Positions 57,125 to 64,000 of a stretch of 64,000 nucleotides of DNA are shown in pieces (within the stretch, counting starts at the first letter, position 1; each line of letters begins with the position of its first letter). Under the pieces are notes generated by a model, which did not search any database, was not told the origin of the DNA, and saw only the letters and a list, made by a program, of their open reading frames with translations. The position numbers were made by a program, and so were the translations under genes. Location: assembly GCF_003431825.1 (NCBI RefSeq), contig NZ_CP020083.1, positions 3,634,501-3,698,500 on the forward strand, in the 5' to 3' direction. This DNA comes from Blastomonas fulva. GTDB taxonomy: Bacteria; Pseudomonadota; Alphaproteobacteria; Sphingomonadales; Sphingomonadaceae.

Positions 57125-57778
57125 ATGACCGGCAGCATTCTCGTGATACTGGGATCGGAGCGCATATCCGGCCCGCCCGAACCGCCGCGGCTTGGCGAAC
57201 GGGTGGCATCCGCATGCGTGCACAGGCTGGAGGCAAAGGCGGTGCCTGCCACGCTGGTCGACCCGATCGAGATCGAGCTGCCGCACCCCTTCAAGCCGCA
57301 TTTCGCCTATCGCGGCGGATCGGCGCCTGAAGTGCTCGACCGGCTTGCCGCGCAGATCGCCACGGCCGATGGCTATGTGATGGTCAGCCCCGAATACAAC
57401 CACATGATGAGCCCGGTGCTCGCCGACCTGCTCAACCATTTCGGCAGCTCGCTGTTCTCGTACAAGCCCAGCGCCATCGTCACCTATTCGGCAGGCCAGT
57501 GGGGCGGGACGCGCGCTGCGGTCAGCATGCGCACCTTCCTGTCCGAGCTGGGCTGCCTGCCGGTCTCGGCGATGATCCATGTGCCGCGCGCGCACGAGGT
57601 GTTCGGTGCGGATGGCACCTACCTTGCCGGCATCGATGCCGCGCGCTGGGACGGCTATCTGGACCGGACGCTCGACCAGCTGGGTTGGTGGGCGGCAGCG
57701 GCTGCGCGGCAGCGCGGCGATGGCGGCAAGCGGCCCGGCGCGTTCATGGTCGATCCATCGCAAAGAAATGCGCCCTGA
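57125..57778 (+). CDS. NADPH-dependent FMN reductase family protein
   Basis: 217 residues from the ATG at 57125 with AAGGAAA eight bases upstream. The flavodoxin-like fold shows ILVILGSERISG at the start, and the FMN contact DGYVMVSPEYNHMMSPVLADLLNHFG (about 83-108) is diagnostic. AGQWGGTRAAVSMRTFLSELG follows. It reduces FMN, quinones or azo compounds with NAD(P)H. The AraC gene starts inside its last codons. Confidence 0.9.
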   Translation: MTGSILVILGSERISGPPEPPRLGERVASACVHRLEAKAVPATLVDPIEIELPHPFKPHFAYRGGSAPEVLDRLAAQIATADGYVMVSPEYNHMMSPVLADLLNHFGSSLFSYKPSAIVTYSAGQWGGTRAAVSMRTFLSELGCLPVSAMIHVPRAHEVFGADGTYLAGIDAARWDGYLDRTLDQLGWWAAAAARQRGDGGKRPGAFMVDPSQRNAP

Positions 57779-58604
57779 CGCCATGGCCGGGCCGGTCGCG
57801 CACCCGATGCCGGGCGATGTCAGGTTCACCACCCGCGCCGCGCCGCCTTCACTCGATCATGCGGTGCTCGAGCTGTGGCATCTCGACGATCCGGGGGCAC
57901 CGCATTGCGGCTTGCCCAAGCCGTATGTCGAGATCGTGGTCAGCCTCCGCGGGATCCACTGGTGGCGCGCGGCGCCGGGCATGCCCGAGCATCGCTATGC
58001 CACCGCCTGGGTGACCCCGGTGCAGGACGGCCCGCGATATGCCCGCGCCGAAGGTCGGCGCGAGCTCGTGGGCGCACGGCTGCAGCCCTGGGCGGCCAAG
58101 GCCTGGCTTGGTACGCTGCCCCCCGGCAATGGCGCCCCGCCCCCCAGGCTATCGGCGCTGCTCGGCCGCGAGGCAGGTCTGTTGCGCGATTCGCTCAAGG
58201 CTGCGGACAGCCTGGACTCGCTGTTCGAACGCTTTGCTGCGTGGCTCGAGGTACGGCTGCCCGACCGCGATGCGATCACCCTGCCCGCCCCTTGTCGCGA
58301 CACCGACCGCGCTATGGATCTCGCCAGAGCGGTCGAAGCGACGCCGCGGCACTATCGCAGGCTGTTTTCGGGCCGTACCGATCTGGCGCCCAAACGCTGG
58401 CTGCTGCTCCACCGGATCGACGCGGTGCTGCGCGATCCCAGGCTCGCCGACCCGCAATTCTCGCTCGCGGTGCTGGCGTGCGAGCATGGCTTTGCCGATC
58501 AGGCGCATCTCACGCGCGAAATGAAGCGGTTCACCGGAGCCACCCCCGGCCAGTTACGGCACCGCGCCGCGCATTATCCGCCGCACATGCTGATGCCGCG
58601 ATGA
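57768..58604 (+). CDS. AraC-family transcriptional regulator
   Basis: 278 residues from the ATG at 57768, overlapping the reductase gene by 11 bases; an ATG at 57783 is also possible. The N-terminal domain (EIVVSLRGIHWWRA) belongs to the DUF6597-like sensor type. The C-terminal AraC helix-turn-helix pair is in about 190-262 (SLAVLACEHGFADQAHLTREMKRFTGATPGQLRHR). It probably controls the reductase or hydrolase genes beside it (inference). Confidence 0.9.
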   Translation: MRPDAMAGPVAHPMPGDVRFTTRAAPPSLDHAVLELWHLDDPGAPHCGLPKPYVEIVVSLRGIHWWRAAPGMPEHRYATAWVTPVQDGPRYARAEGRRELVGARLQPWAAKAWLGTLPPGNGAPPPRLSALLGREAGLLRDSLKAADSLDSLFERFAAWLEVRLPDRDAITLPAPCRDTDRAMDLARAVEATPRHYRRLFSGRTDLAPKRWLLLHRIDAVLRDPRLADPQFSLAVLACEHGFADQAHLTREMKRFTGATPGQLRHRAAHYPPHMLMPR

Positions 58605-58665
58605 CCCCTTTGTTCAATCCTGCGCTTGCGCCCGCTGCTAATCGAGGCATCGAAAGGAGCTTGGC

Positions 58666-59022
58666 ATGAGCATGGGACGGAAAATTTTGGCGGTGGTGCT
58701 GGGGACGGTCACTGCAGGGCTCGCGATTGCAGGGGTGGAGATGCTCGCGCATGGCCGCATCACCGGCGACGCATTGTTCGCTGCAGTGGCGGCGGGTTAC
58801 GGGCTCGGCGCTTTCGGCGGCAGCCTGGTGGCATTCCGCCTCTCAGGGGCGCGCTGGACTGCGGTCGCGGTGACGGCGATCCTTGCGCTGCTCGCCATCG
58901 GCAACCTGTTCGCGCTGCCGCATCCGATGTGGTTCGTGCCGGTCGCTGCGGTCACGCTGGCGGCGGGCCATGCCGCAGCGATCGCGGTATCGCGCCGGTC
59001 TGGCGGACAGGCCTTGTCCTGA
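58666..59022 (+). CDS. Small membrane protein
   Basis: 118 residues with about four hydrophobic helices: KILAVVLGTVTAGLAIAGVEM, ALFAAVAAGYGLGAFGGSLVAF, WTAVAVTAILALLAIGNLFALP and MWFVPVAAVTLAAGHAAAIAV. A GGAG site precedes the ATG. No charged pocket or motif suggests transport. Unknown function; 43 bases before a DUF1993 gene on the same strand. Confidence 0.78.
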   Translation: MSMGRKILAVVLGTVTAGLAIAGVEMLAHGRITGDALFAAVAAGYGLGAFGGSLVAFRLSGARWTAVAVTAILALLAIGNLFALPHPMWFVPVAAVTLAAGHAAAIAVSRRSGGQALS

Positions 59023-59065
59023 CGGGGTCCCGGCCTATGATCGCGCATCAGGCACGGAGACGAAT

Positions 59066-59635
59066 ATGACGCTGAAAGACACGCTGGTTCCCACCTACAT
59101 CCAGATGCTCGGGGCGCTCTCCGCGTGGCTGGACAAGGCATCGGACCAGCTGCCCGCTGACAGGGCCGCAACGATCATGCGCGCGCGGCTCGCGCCGGAC
59201 ATGTTCCCGCTGTTCACCCAGATCTGCTTTTCGTGCGTCCAGGCGCAGGAGGGCATCTTCCGCCTGCGGCAGGAGGAAATGCCCGCCTCGGTCGGCGCGC
59301 TGCTGGCGGACGGGCGCAACGCCGACACGACCACGCCGACGATCGCCGATGCTCAGGCCCGGATCGCCGAGACGCTGCGGATCGTCGAGGCAGCCGCTGC
59401 GGACGCGCCCGATCTGTCGCCCGATGCGCCGCTGGCGCACACCTTGCCCAACGGCATGGTGTTCGATCTCACCGCCGCGCAATACGTCCGCGACTGGGCG
59501 CTGCCGCAGCTCTATTTCCATGTGATGGCCGCCTATGCCATCCTGCGGGCCGAGGGCGTGGGCATCGGAAAGGCGGATTTCGTCGCGCACATGTTCCCCT
59601 TCCTGCGTCCAGGGACGATGCCGAAACCCGGCTGA
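59066..59635 (+). CDS. DUF1993 family protein
   Basis: 189 residues from the ATG at 59066 (GGAG upstream). TYIQMLGALSAWLDKAS at 10-26, LAPDMFPLFTQICFSCVQAQEGIFRL at 43-68 and LPQLYFHVMAAYAILRAEGVGIGKADF near the end match DUF1993, a DinB-like helical family of unknown function. In several bacteria it lies with regulators and hydrolases of xenobiotic response, as here. Probably cytosolic. Confidence 0.88.
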   Translation: MTLKDTLVPTYIQMLGALSAWLDKASDQLPADRAATIMRARLAPDMFPLFTQICFSCVQAQEGIFRLRQEEMPASVGALLADGRNADTTTPTIADAQARIAETLRIVEAAAADAPDLSPDAPLAHTLPNGMVFDLTAAQYVRDWALPQLYFHVMAAYAILRAEGVGIGKADFVAHMFPFLRPGTMPKPG

Positions 59636-59678
59636 CCCTTGCGGCAACCGGACACAAGGCGAGTGCGTACGGAGCGAT

Positions 59679-59701
59679 GATGACGCCAGGCTGGCGTCAT
59701 C
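59679..59701. promoter_or_regulatory. Perfect 23-base palindrome before the hydrolase gene
   Basis: GATGACGCCAG-G-CTGGCGTCATC: eleven matching pairs around a single central base. It lies 48 bases before the hydrolase start and 43 after the DUF1993 stop, without a following T-run, so an operator is likelier than a terminator. The binding protein is unknown; the AraC regulator nearby usually prefers direct repeats. Confidence 0.5.
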
Positions 59702-59748
59702 GACGAGTCCTTTTCGCGGGCTATCACCGCGATCAGCAAGGGAGAACG

Positions 59749-60588
59749 ATGATGGCCTATGTTTCCGCAGCCGATGGCACGCAGATTTTCTACAAGGACT
59801 GGGGACCGCGCGATGCCCAGCCGATCGTGTTCCACCATGGCTGGCCGCTGTCGTCCGACGACTGGGACACGCAGATGCTGTTCTTCCTCGATCAGGGATT
59901 CCGCGTCGTCGCGCACGACCGGCGCGGCCATGGCCGGTCACAGCAGGTGAGCGAGGGACATGACATGGACCATTATGCCAATGATGCTGCAGCCGTCACC
60001 GCGCATCTCGATCTGAAGAATGCGGTGCACATCGGCCACTCGACCGGCGGCGGCGAAGCTGCGCGTTATGTCGCTCAGCACGGCATCCCGCAGGGCCGCG
60101 TCGCCAAGGCCGTGCTGGTCGCGGCGGTGCCGCCGATCATGATCAAGACCGAGCGCTACCCCGGCGGACTCGACATGGAGGTGTTCGACGGCTTTCGCAG
60201 CGGACTCTCCGCCAACCGCGCCGCGTTCTTCCGCGATGTCGCGTCGGGCCCGTTCTACGGCTTCAACCGCGAGGATTCTCAGCCCGATGAGGCGGTGGTC
60301 GATAACTGGTGGCGGCAGGGCATGATGGGAAGCGCCAAGGCGCATTACGATGGCATCAAGGCCTTTTCCGAAACCGACCAGACCGACGACCTGAAGGCGA
60401 TGACCGTCCCTACCCTGGTGCTGCACGGCGATGACGATCAGGTGGTGCCTTACAAGAACGCCGCGCTGCTGCAGGCCGATCTGCTCCCCGATGCCACGCT
60501 GAAAATCTATGAAGGCCTTTCCCACGGGATGCTGACGGTCAACGCCGACACGCTCAACGCCGATATTCTCGCCTTCATCCGATCCTGA
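59749..60588 (+). CDS. Alpha/beta hydrolase, non-heme chloroperoxidase/esterase type
   Basis: 279 residues. The catalytic triad is visible: Ser98 in GHSTGGG, Asp in LVLHGDDDQVVPY and His in GLSHGM. The oxyanion motif HHGWPLSSDDWD (29-40) and AHDRRGHGRS are typical of the bacterial chloroperoxidase/perhydrolase family. It hydrolyses esters or forms peracids; the natural substrate is unknown. AAGGGAG before the ATG; a second ATG follows at 59752. Confidence 0.93.
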   Translation: MMAYVSAADGTQIFYKDWGPRDAQPIVFHHGWPLSSDDWDTQMLFFLDQGFRVVAHDRRGHGRSQQVSEGHDMDHYANDAAAVTAHLDLKNAVHIGHSTGGGEAARYVAQHGIPQGRVAKAVLVAAVPPIMIKTERYPGGLDMEVFDGFRSGLSANRAAFFRDVASGPFYGFNREDSQPDEAVVDNWWRQGMMGSAKAHYDGIKAFSETDQTDDLKAMTVPTLVLHGDDDQVVPYKNAALLQADLLPDATLKIYEGLSHGMLTVNADTLNADILAFIRS

Positions 60589-60600
60589 TCCCAAAGGTCA

Positions 60601-60638
60601 CGCGCCCGGTACGCAGAAAACGCGACGGACCGGGCGCG
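60601..60638. other. GC-rich hairpin after the hydrolase gene
   Basis: CGCGCCCGGT (60601-60610) pairs perfectly with ACCGGGCGCG (60629-60638) over an 18-base loop. It probably ends the hydrolase transcript, although no T-run follows. It also insulates it from the LexA-controlled gene beginning 53 bases on. Confidence 0.65.
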
Positions 60639-60656
60639 GAGCACCGCCAAGCCCCT

Positions 60657-60671
60657 GTTCTTTCTTTGTTC
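60657..60671 (+). promoter_or_regulatory. LexA (SOS) box upstream of the radical SAM/UdgX operon
   Basis: GTTC-TTTCTTT-GTTC, an exact alphaproteobacterial LexA operator. It lies only 19 bases before the ATG at 60691, at the place of the promoter, followed by TTGACTCTATAT. LexA bound here would block transcription until DNA damage. The identification is by consensus; binding is inferred. Confidence 0.75.
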
Positions 60672-60690
60672 TTGACTCTATATCGGTGGC

Positions 60691-61941
60691 ATGAGCGAAA
60701 AACCGATTCTGCAAAAATTGGGCGTGCTGGCCGACGCCGCCAAATACGACGCTTCCTGCGCCTCGTCGGGAACGATAAAACGCGACTCAACCGGTACCAA
60801 GGGGATTGGATCGACCGGCGGGATGGGGATCTGCCACAGCTATGCACCTGACGGCCGCTGCATCTCGCTGCTCAAGATCCTGCTCACCAATTTCTGCATT
60901 TATGATTGCCGCTTCTGCATCAACCGCGCGTCGAGCAACGTGCCGCGCGCGCGGTTCAATCCGGAAGAGGTCGTGCGGCTGACGCTCGATTTCTACAAGC
61001 GCAACTATATCGAGGGGCTGTTCCTCTCTTCCGGCATCATCCGTTCGGAAGATTACACGATGGAGCAGCTTGTCGAGGTCGCGCGGCTGCTGCGCGAGGA
61101 GCACCGTTTCGGGGGCTATATTCACCTGAAGACCATCGCCGGCGCTTCGCCCGAACTGATCGCGCGTGCAGGCCTCTATGCCGACCGCCTCTCGACCAAT
61201 GTCGAACTGCCCACCGAAGCAGGGCTCAAGAGCTTCGCGCCAGAAAAAACCTCGGCGACGATCCGCAAGACGATGGCAGGCGTGCGCGTCGGGTTAGACG
61301 ATGCGGCAGAAGCTGCGCGCGGGCGGCTGCTCAAGAAAGCCAAGCCACCGCGCTTTGCCCCGGCGGGCCAATCGACCCAGATGATCGTCGGCGCGGATGG
61401 GGCCAAGGACGACGACATCCTGCAATCGGCAACCAGCCTCTATTCGGGGTACAAATTGCGCCGGGTCTATTATTCTGCCTACAGCCCGATCCCCGATGCG
61501 AGCAGCGACCTGCCCCCCGTGCGTCCGCCGCTGATCCGCGAGCACCGGCTGTACCAGGCCGACTGGCTGCTGCGCTTCTACGGCTTTTCGCGCGGCGAGA
61601 TCATGGAAGGCGCAGAGGGGGGCATGCTCGACCTGACGATCGATCCCAAGCTCGCCTGGGCGCTGCAGCGGCGCGAGGCGTTTCCGGTCGACATCAACCG
61701 CGCGCCGCGCGAGATGCTGCTGCGCGTGCCGGGCCTCGGCACCAAGGCGGTCGAGCGGATCATCGCCACCCGGCGGCTGGGTGCGGTGCGGCTGGGCGAT
61801 CTGGCCAAGCTCACCGCCTCGGTGAAGAAGGTGCTGCCGTTCATCACCACCCCCGACTGGCGCCCCGGCGGGTTGACCGACAGCGAAAACTTGCGCGCAC
61901 GCTTCGCCCCGCCGCCCGAGCAGATGAGCCTAGCGCTCTGA
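60691..61941 (+). CDS. Putative DNA modification/repair radical SAM protein
   Basis: 416 residues. The iron-sulfur motif is Cys-x3-Cys-x2-Cys in NFCIYDCRFCINRAS (about 68-82); GGYIHLKTIAGASPELI and RLSTNVELPTE are usual for this family. A C-terminal helix-hairpin-helix (REMLLRVPGLGTKAVERIIATRRLG, about 345-370) suggests DNA contact. Members are always found next to the uracil-glycosylase-like gene that follows here, 11 bases on. The reaction is unproven; repair or editing of DNA bases is suspected. LexA box upstream. Confidence 0.92.
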   Translation: MSEKPILQKLGVLADAAKYDASCASSGTIKRDSTGTKGIGSTGGMGICHSYAPDGRCISLLKILLTNFCIYDCRFCINRASSNVPRARFNPEEVVRLTLDFYKRNYIEGLFLSSGIIRSEDYTMEQLVEVARLLREEHRFGGYIHLKTIAGASPELIARAGLYADRLSTNVELPTEAGLKSFAPEKTSATIRKTMAGVRVGLDDAAEAARGRLLKKAKPPRFAPAGQSTQMIVGADGAKDDDILQSATSLYSGYKLRRVYYSAYSPIPDASSDLPPVRPPLIREHRLYQADWLLRFYGFSRGEIMEGAEGGMLDLTIDPKLAWALQRREAFPVDINRAPREMLLRVPGLGTKAVERIIATRRLGAVRLGDLAKLTASVKKVLPFITTPDWRPGGLTDSENLRARFAPPPEQMSLAL

Positions 61942-61952
61942 AGCCACGAACG

Positions 61953-63392
61953 ATGCGCGAAATCATCCTCAAAACCCCCGGAGACTTTGCCGAATGGCGC
62001 GATGCCGCGCGCGCGCTGCTCGCCGCCGAGGTGCCGCCCGAGCAAGTCGTATGGCGGCAGGCGGGCGAGAGCGCCTCGCTGTTTTCCGACGACGCGCCGC
62101 TGGTGCCCGGGCGCACGGTCGCCCTGCCCCGCGCGCTGGTGACCACGCTCGACCGCGTGATCTGCCACCGCGATGCCAATGTGCCAACGCGGCTCTACAC
62201 CATCGCCTGGCGCGCCTTGGGCGACCGGCGGCTGCTCGAACGGCGCACCGACAACGACGTCGACTGGCTGGCCAAGTCCGACAAGGCGATCCGCCGCGAC
62301 CTGCACAAGATGCACGCGTTCGTCCGCTTCCGCAGGCTGGGCGGCGAGGATGCCGAACGCGAATCCTTCGTCGCCTGGTTCGAGCCCGAACACCGGATCG
62401 TGCGGCTGGCGGCACCTTTCTTCCGCAAGCGCTTCTACGGCATGGACTGGGCGATCCTGACGCCCGACGCGCGCGCGATCTGGCAGGACGAGACGCTCAG
62501 TTTCGGCCCCGGCGGCACCCGCGACGAGGTGCCCGATTCCGACGTGGTGGAGGAGCAGTGGCGGATGTATTACGGTTCGATCTTCAACCCCGCGCGGGTC
62601 AAGATTGCCGCGATGCGCGCCGAGATGCCCAAAAAATACTGGCACAACCTTCCCGAGGCGCAGGATATCGGCCCGCTGCTGGCGGGCGCGGGGGCGCGGG
62701 TCGAGCGGATGCGCGAGACTGCGGTCCAGCTCGCCAATCCGCGCAGCGACAAATGGCGCGTGCGGGGGGAGATGGAGGCTCCGATAGCGGGCGAAACAGC
62801 GACCCTCGAGGAGCTGGCGCGCAGCCTGCAGACATGCACCCGCTGCCCGATCCACTGCAATGCCACCCAGGCGGTCCCGGGCGAAGGCAAAGCAGGCGCG
62901 CGCATCATGCTGGTGGGCGAACAGCCGGGCGACCGAGAGGATCTGGAAGGCCGCCCTTTCGTCGGCCCGGCAGGCCAGCTGCTCGACGAGGCGCTGGCGG
63001 AAGCGGGGCTCGACCGCGCGCAGCTCTACATCACCAACGCGGTCAAGCACTTCAAGTTTGAGCCGCGCGGCAAGCGCCGGTTGCACCAGAACCCTTCCAC
63101 CGGCGAGATCGACATCTGCCGCTGGTGGCTCGATCAGGAGCGCGCGCTGGTCAGGCCCGACATCATCGTCTCGCTGGGTGGCAGCGCGCTGCGCGGGCTC
63201 ACCGGCAAGAGCGCCAGCATCGCCTCGGTGCGCGGCAAGCCGATGACCCTGGAAGGCGGCGAAAGGCTGGTGGCGACGGTGCATCCCTCCTTCCTGCTGC
63301 GCCTGCCCGACCGCCAGCGCGCCGCGGCCGAACGCGCCGCCTTCATCGCCGATCTGGCAGCCGCGCGGAAGCTTGCGCTGAATGCAACCTGA
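61953..63392 (+). CDS. UdgX-family uracil-DNA glycosylase fused to a DUF4130 domain
   Basis: 479 residues from the ATG at 61953. The N-terminal half (1 to about 265) is DUF4130 (KAIRRDLHKMHAFVRFRRLGG, FEPEHRIVRLAAPFFRKRFYGMDWAILTPD). The C-terminal half is a family-4-like glycosylase: CTRCPIHCNATQ, MLVGEQPGDREDLEGRPFVGPAGQLLDEAL and GKRRLHQNPS. The RRxH loop marks UdgX, which forms a covalent bond with DNA through that His at uracil sites. Follows the radical SAM gene in one operon. Confidence 0.92.
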   Translation: MREIILKTPGDFAEWRDAARALLAAEVPPEQVVWRQAGESASLFSDDAPLVPGRTVALPRALVTTLDRVICHRDANVPTRLYTIAWRALGDRRLLERRTDNDVDWLAKSDKAIRRDLHKMHAFVRFRRLGGEDAERESFVAWFEPEHRIVRLAAPFFRKRFYGMDWAILTPDARAIWQDETLSFGPGGTRDEVPDSDVVEEQWRMYYGSIFNPARVKIAAMRAEMPKKYWHNLPEAQDIGPLLAGAGARVERMRETAVQLANPRSDKWRVRGEMEAPIAGETATLEELARSLQTCTRCPIHCNATQAVPGEGKAGARIMLVGEQPGDREDLEGRPFVGPAGQLLDEALAEAGLDRAQLYITNAVKHFKFEPRGKRRLHQNPSTGEIDICRWWLDQERALVRPDIIVSLGGSALRGLTGKSASIASVRGKPMTLEGGERLVATVHPSFLLRLPDRQRAAAERAAFIADLAAARKLALNAT

Positions 63393-63416
63393 TCGGGATC
63401 GCCGCGTAGGAGTGGG

Positions 63417-64000
63417 ATGTTTATTCCTTGCAGCAATACCGATCATCCGCTGGCGCAACGGTTTCGCGCATTTATCAAGCAACCCGAATTCCCCTGTGTC
63501 GGCGCCAAGTCGGCTCTGGGCAAAGGGCAGATGCGGATCATCGTCGGGCGCGATCTGCGTTCCGGCTGGGACGATCTGCGCATCCTGCCCTCGCTGATGG
63601 CCATTGCGCAGGATTATGCGCGCGACCCCGTGCCGTTCCAGTCGCTGGCGGTGCTGTTCGAGGAGGACGCAGGTCTGAACGAAGAGCAGTTCGAACAGCA
63701 TCTGTGGCAGCGGGTGCAATCGCTGACCGACAAGGACGCATGGCTCGGACAGGAGGCCGATCCGCGTGTGAGCTCGGACCCCGATGATCCGCATTTCTCG
63801 CTCAGCTTTGGCGGTGAGGCGTTTTTCGTCGTCGGGCTGCACCCGCATGCCAGCCGCCCCGCACGGCGCTTCGAGCGTCCGGCGCTGATCTTCAACCTGC
63901 ACGACCAGTTCGAGCAATTGCGCGCCAATGGGCTTTACGACAAGATGCGCGGCACGATCATCGCGCGCGACATCGCGCTTGCGGGCGATGCCAACCCGAT
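63417..64000 (+). CDS. GntA/YqcI-YcgG-family heme protein (partial, runs off the window)
   Basis: At least 194 residues open to the window end. It starts at the ATG at 63417 with TAGGAG upstream: MFIPCSNTDHPLAQRFRAFIKQPEFPCVGAKSALGKGQ, then FEEDAGLNEEQFEQHLWQRVQSL, FSFGG-like FSLSFGGEAFFVVGLHPHASRPARRF, and YDKMRGTIIARDIALAGDANP. This matches the YqcI/YcgG (GntA) family, of which one member N-hydroxylates an arginine derivative in guanitoxin synthesis; others have unknown substrates. It starts 24 bases after the UdgX gene, perhaps in the same transcript. Confidence 0.85.
   Translation, partial: MFIPCSNTDHPLAQRFRAFIKQPEFPCVGAKSALGKGQMRIIVGRDLRSGWDDLRILPSLMAIAQDYARDPVPFQSLAVLFEEDAGLNEEQFEQHLWQRVQSLTDKDAWLGQEADPRVSSDPDDPHFSLSFGGEAFFVVGLHPHASRPARRFERPALIFNLHDQFEQLRANGLYDKMRGTIIARDIALAGDANP

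Noticed and set aside
61578..63917. A minus-strand open frame of nearly 780 codons opposite the radical SAM and UdgX genes
   Set aside because: No recognisable domains and wholly covered by two genes with clear motifs on the plus strand.

Overview
The window is one continuous stretch of high-GC chromosome, densely packed with genes on both strands, with short intergenic gaps and many stop/start overlaps. Gene content points to an alphaproteobacterium of the Sphingomonadales type (inference). The evidence is a chvI-chvG-hprK-rapZ-EIIA-HPr regulatory block beside pckA, the order infA-maf-RNase G-like-yacG-tRNA-Phe, a very large TonB-dependent receptor, a LiuA/LiuB/LiuD-type leucine degradation set, and two direct-repeat GTTC-N7-GTTC LexA boxes of the kind used in Alphaproteobacteria. 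I see no prophage, plasmid backbone, rRNA operon or CRISPR array. The genus cannot be fixed from sequence reading alone.

Layout. 1-5.2 kb: end of an osmoprotectant ABC ATPase, a fused permease/binding protein, a DNA glycosylase, a ferredoxin, a CinA-like protein and a VapC/Phd toxin-antitoxin pair. 5.2-8.4 kb: map, then glnB-glnA behind a sigma-54-like promoter. 8.4-13.8 kb: a glycine-zipper lipoprotein, two tandem family-5 solute-binding lipoproteins without permeases, a DUF4112 protein, an intergenic stretch that looks like a small RNA gene, and a LysR regulator. 13.8-23.1 kb: cyclophilin, MgtE, DUF1489, a GIY-YIG protein boxed in by inverted repeats, DsbA-like, hydroxybutyryl-CoA dehydrogenase, GNAT, isoaspartyl peptidase, DUF885 metallopeptidase. 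23.2-30.2 kb: a leucine/isovalerate degradation operon (acyl-CoA dehydrogenase, carboxylase beta, carboxylase alpha, MaoC) with a divergent LysR gene, interrupted by a repeat-flanked DUF559 nuclease gene. 30.3-36.7 kb: a frameshifted TPR gene, an RsmB-like methyltransferase, guaB, an M28 peptidase, small zinc-ribbon-like proteins, a TrmH-family methyltransferase. 36.7-43.2 kb: the regulatory PTS/ChvGI block and pckA. 43.2-49.3 kb: small unknowns, rmuC with a DUF695/RraB-like partner, def, an orphan HPt protein, der. 49.3-54.5 kb: bamB, a YfgM-like protein, a TonB receptor. 54.8-57.0 kb: infA-maf-RNase G-like-yacG and tRNA-Phe. 57.1-64 kb: flavin reductase, AraC regulator, DUF1993, an alpha/beta hydrolase, then a LexA-box-headed radical-SAM/UdgX DNA-repair pair and a truncated GntA-like gene.

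Points that stand out: (i) a roughly 100-nt candidate small RNA at about 12669-12766 (minus) with three hairpins, a UUCG-capped terminator and an anti-Shine-Dalgarno-like segment; (ii) two nuclease-like genes (GIY-YIG and DUF559), each enclosed by inverted copies of a different palindromic repeat that also encode the protein C-terminus; (iii) two exact LexA boxes, one before rmuC-DUF695/RraB and one before radical SAM-UdgX, suggesting a DNA-damage regulon. All calls come from reading the sequence; no database search was run.
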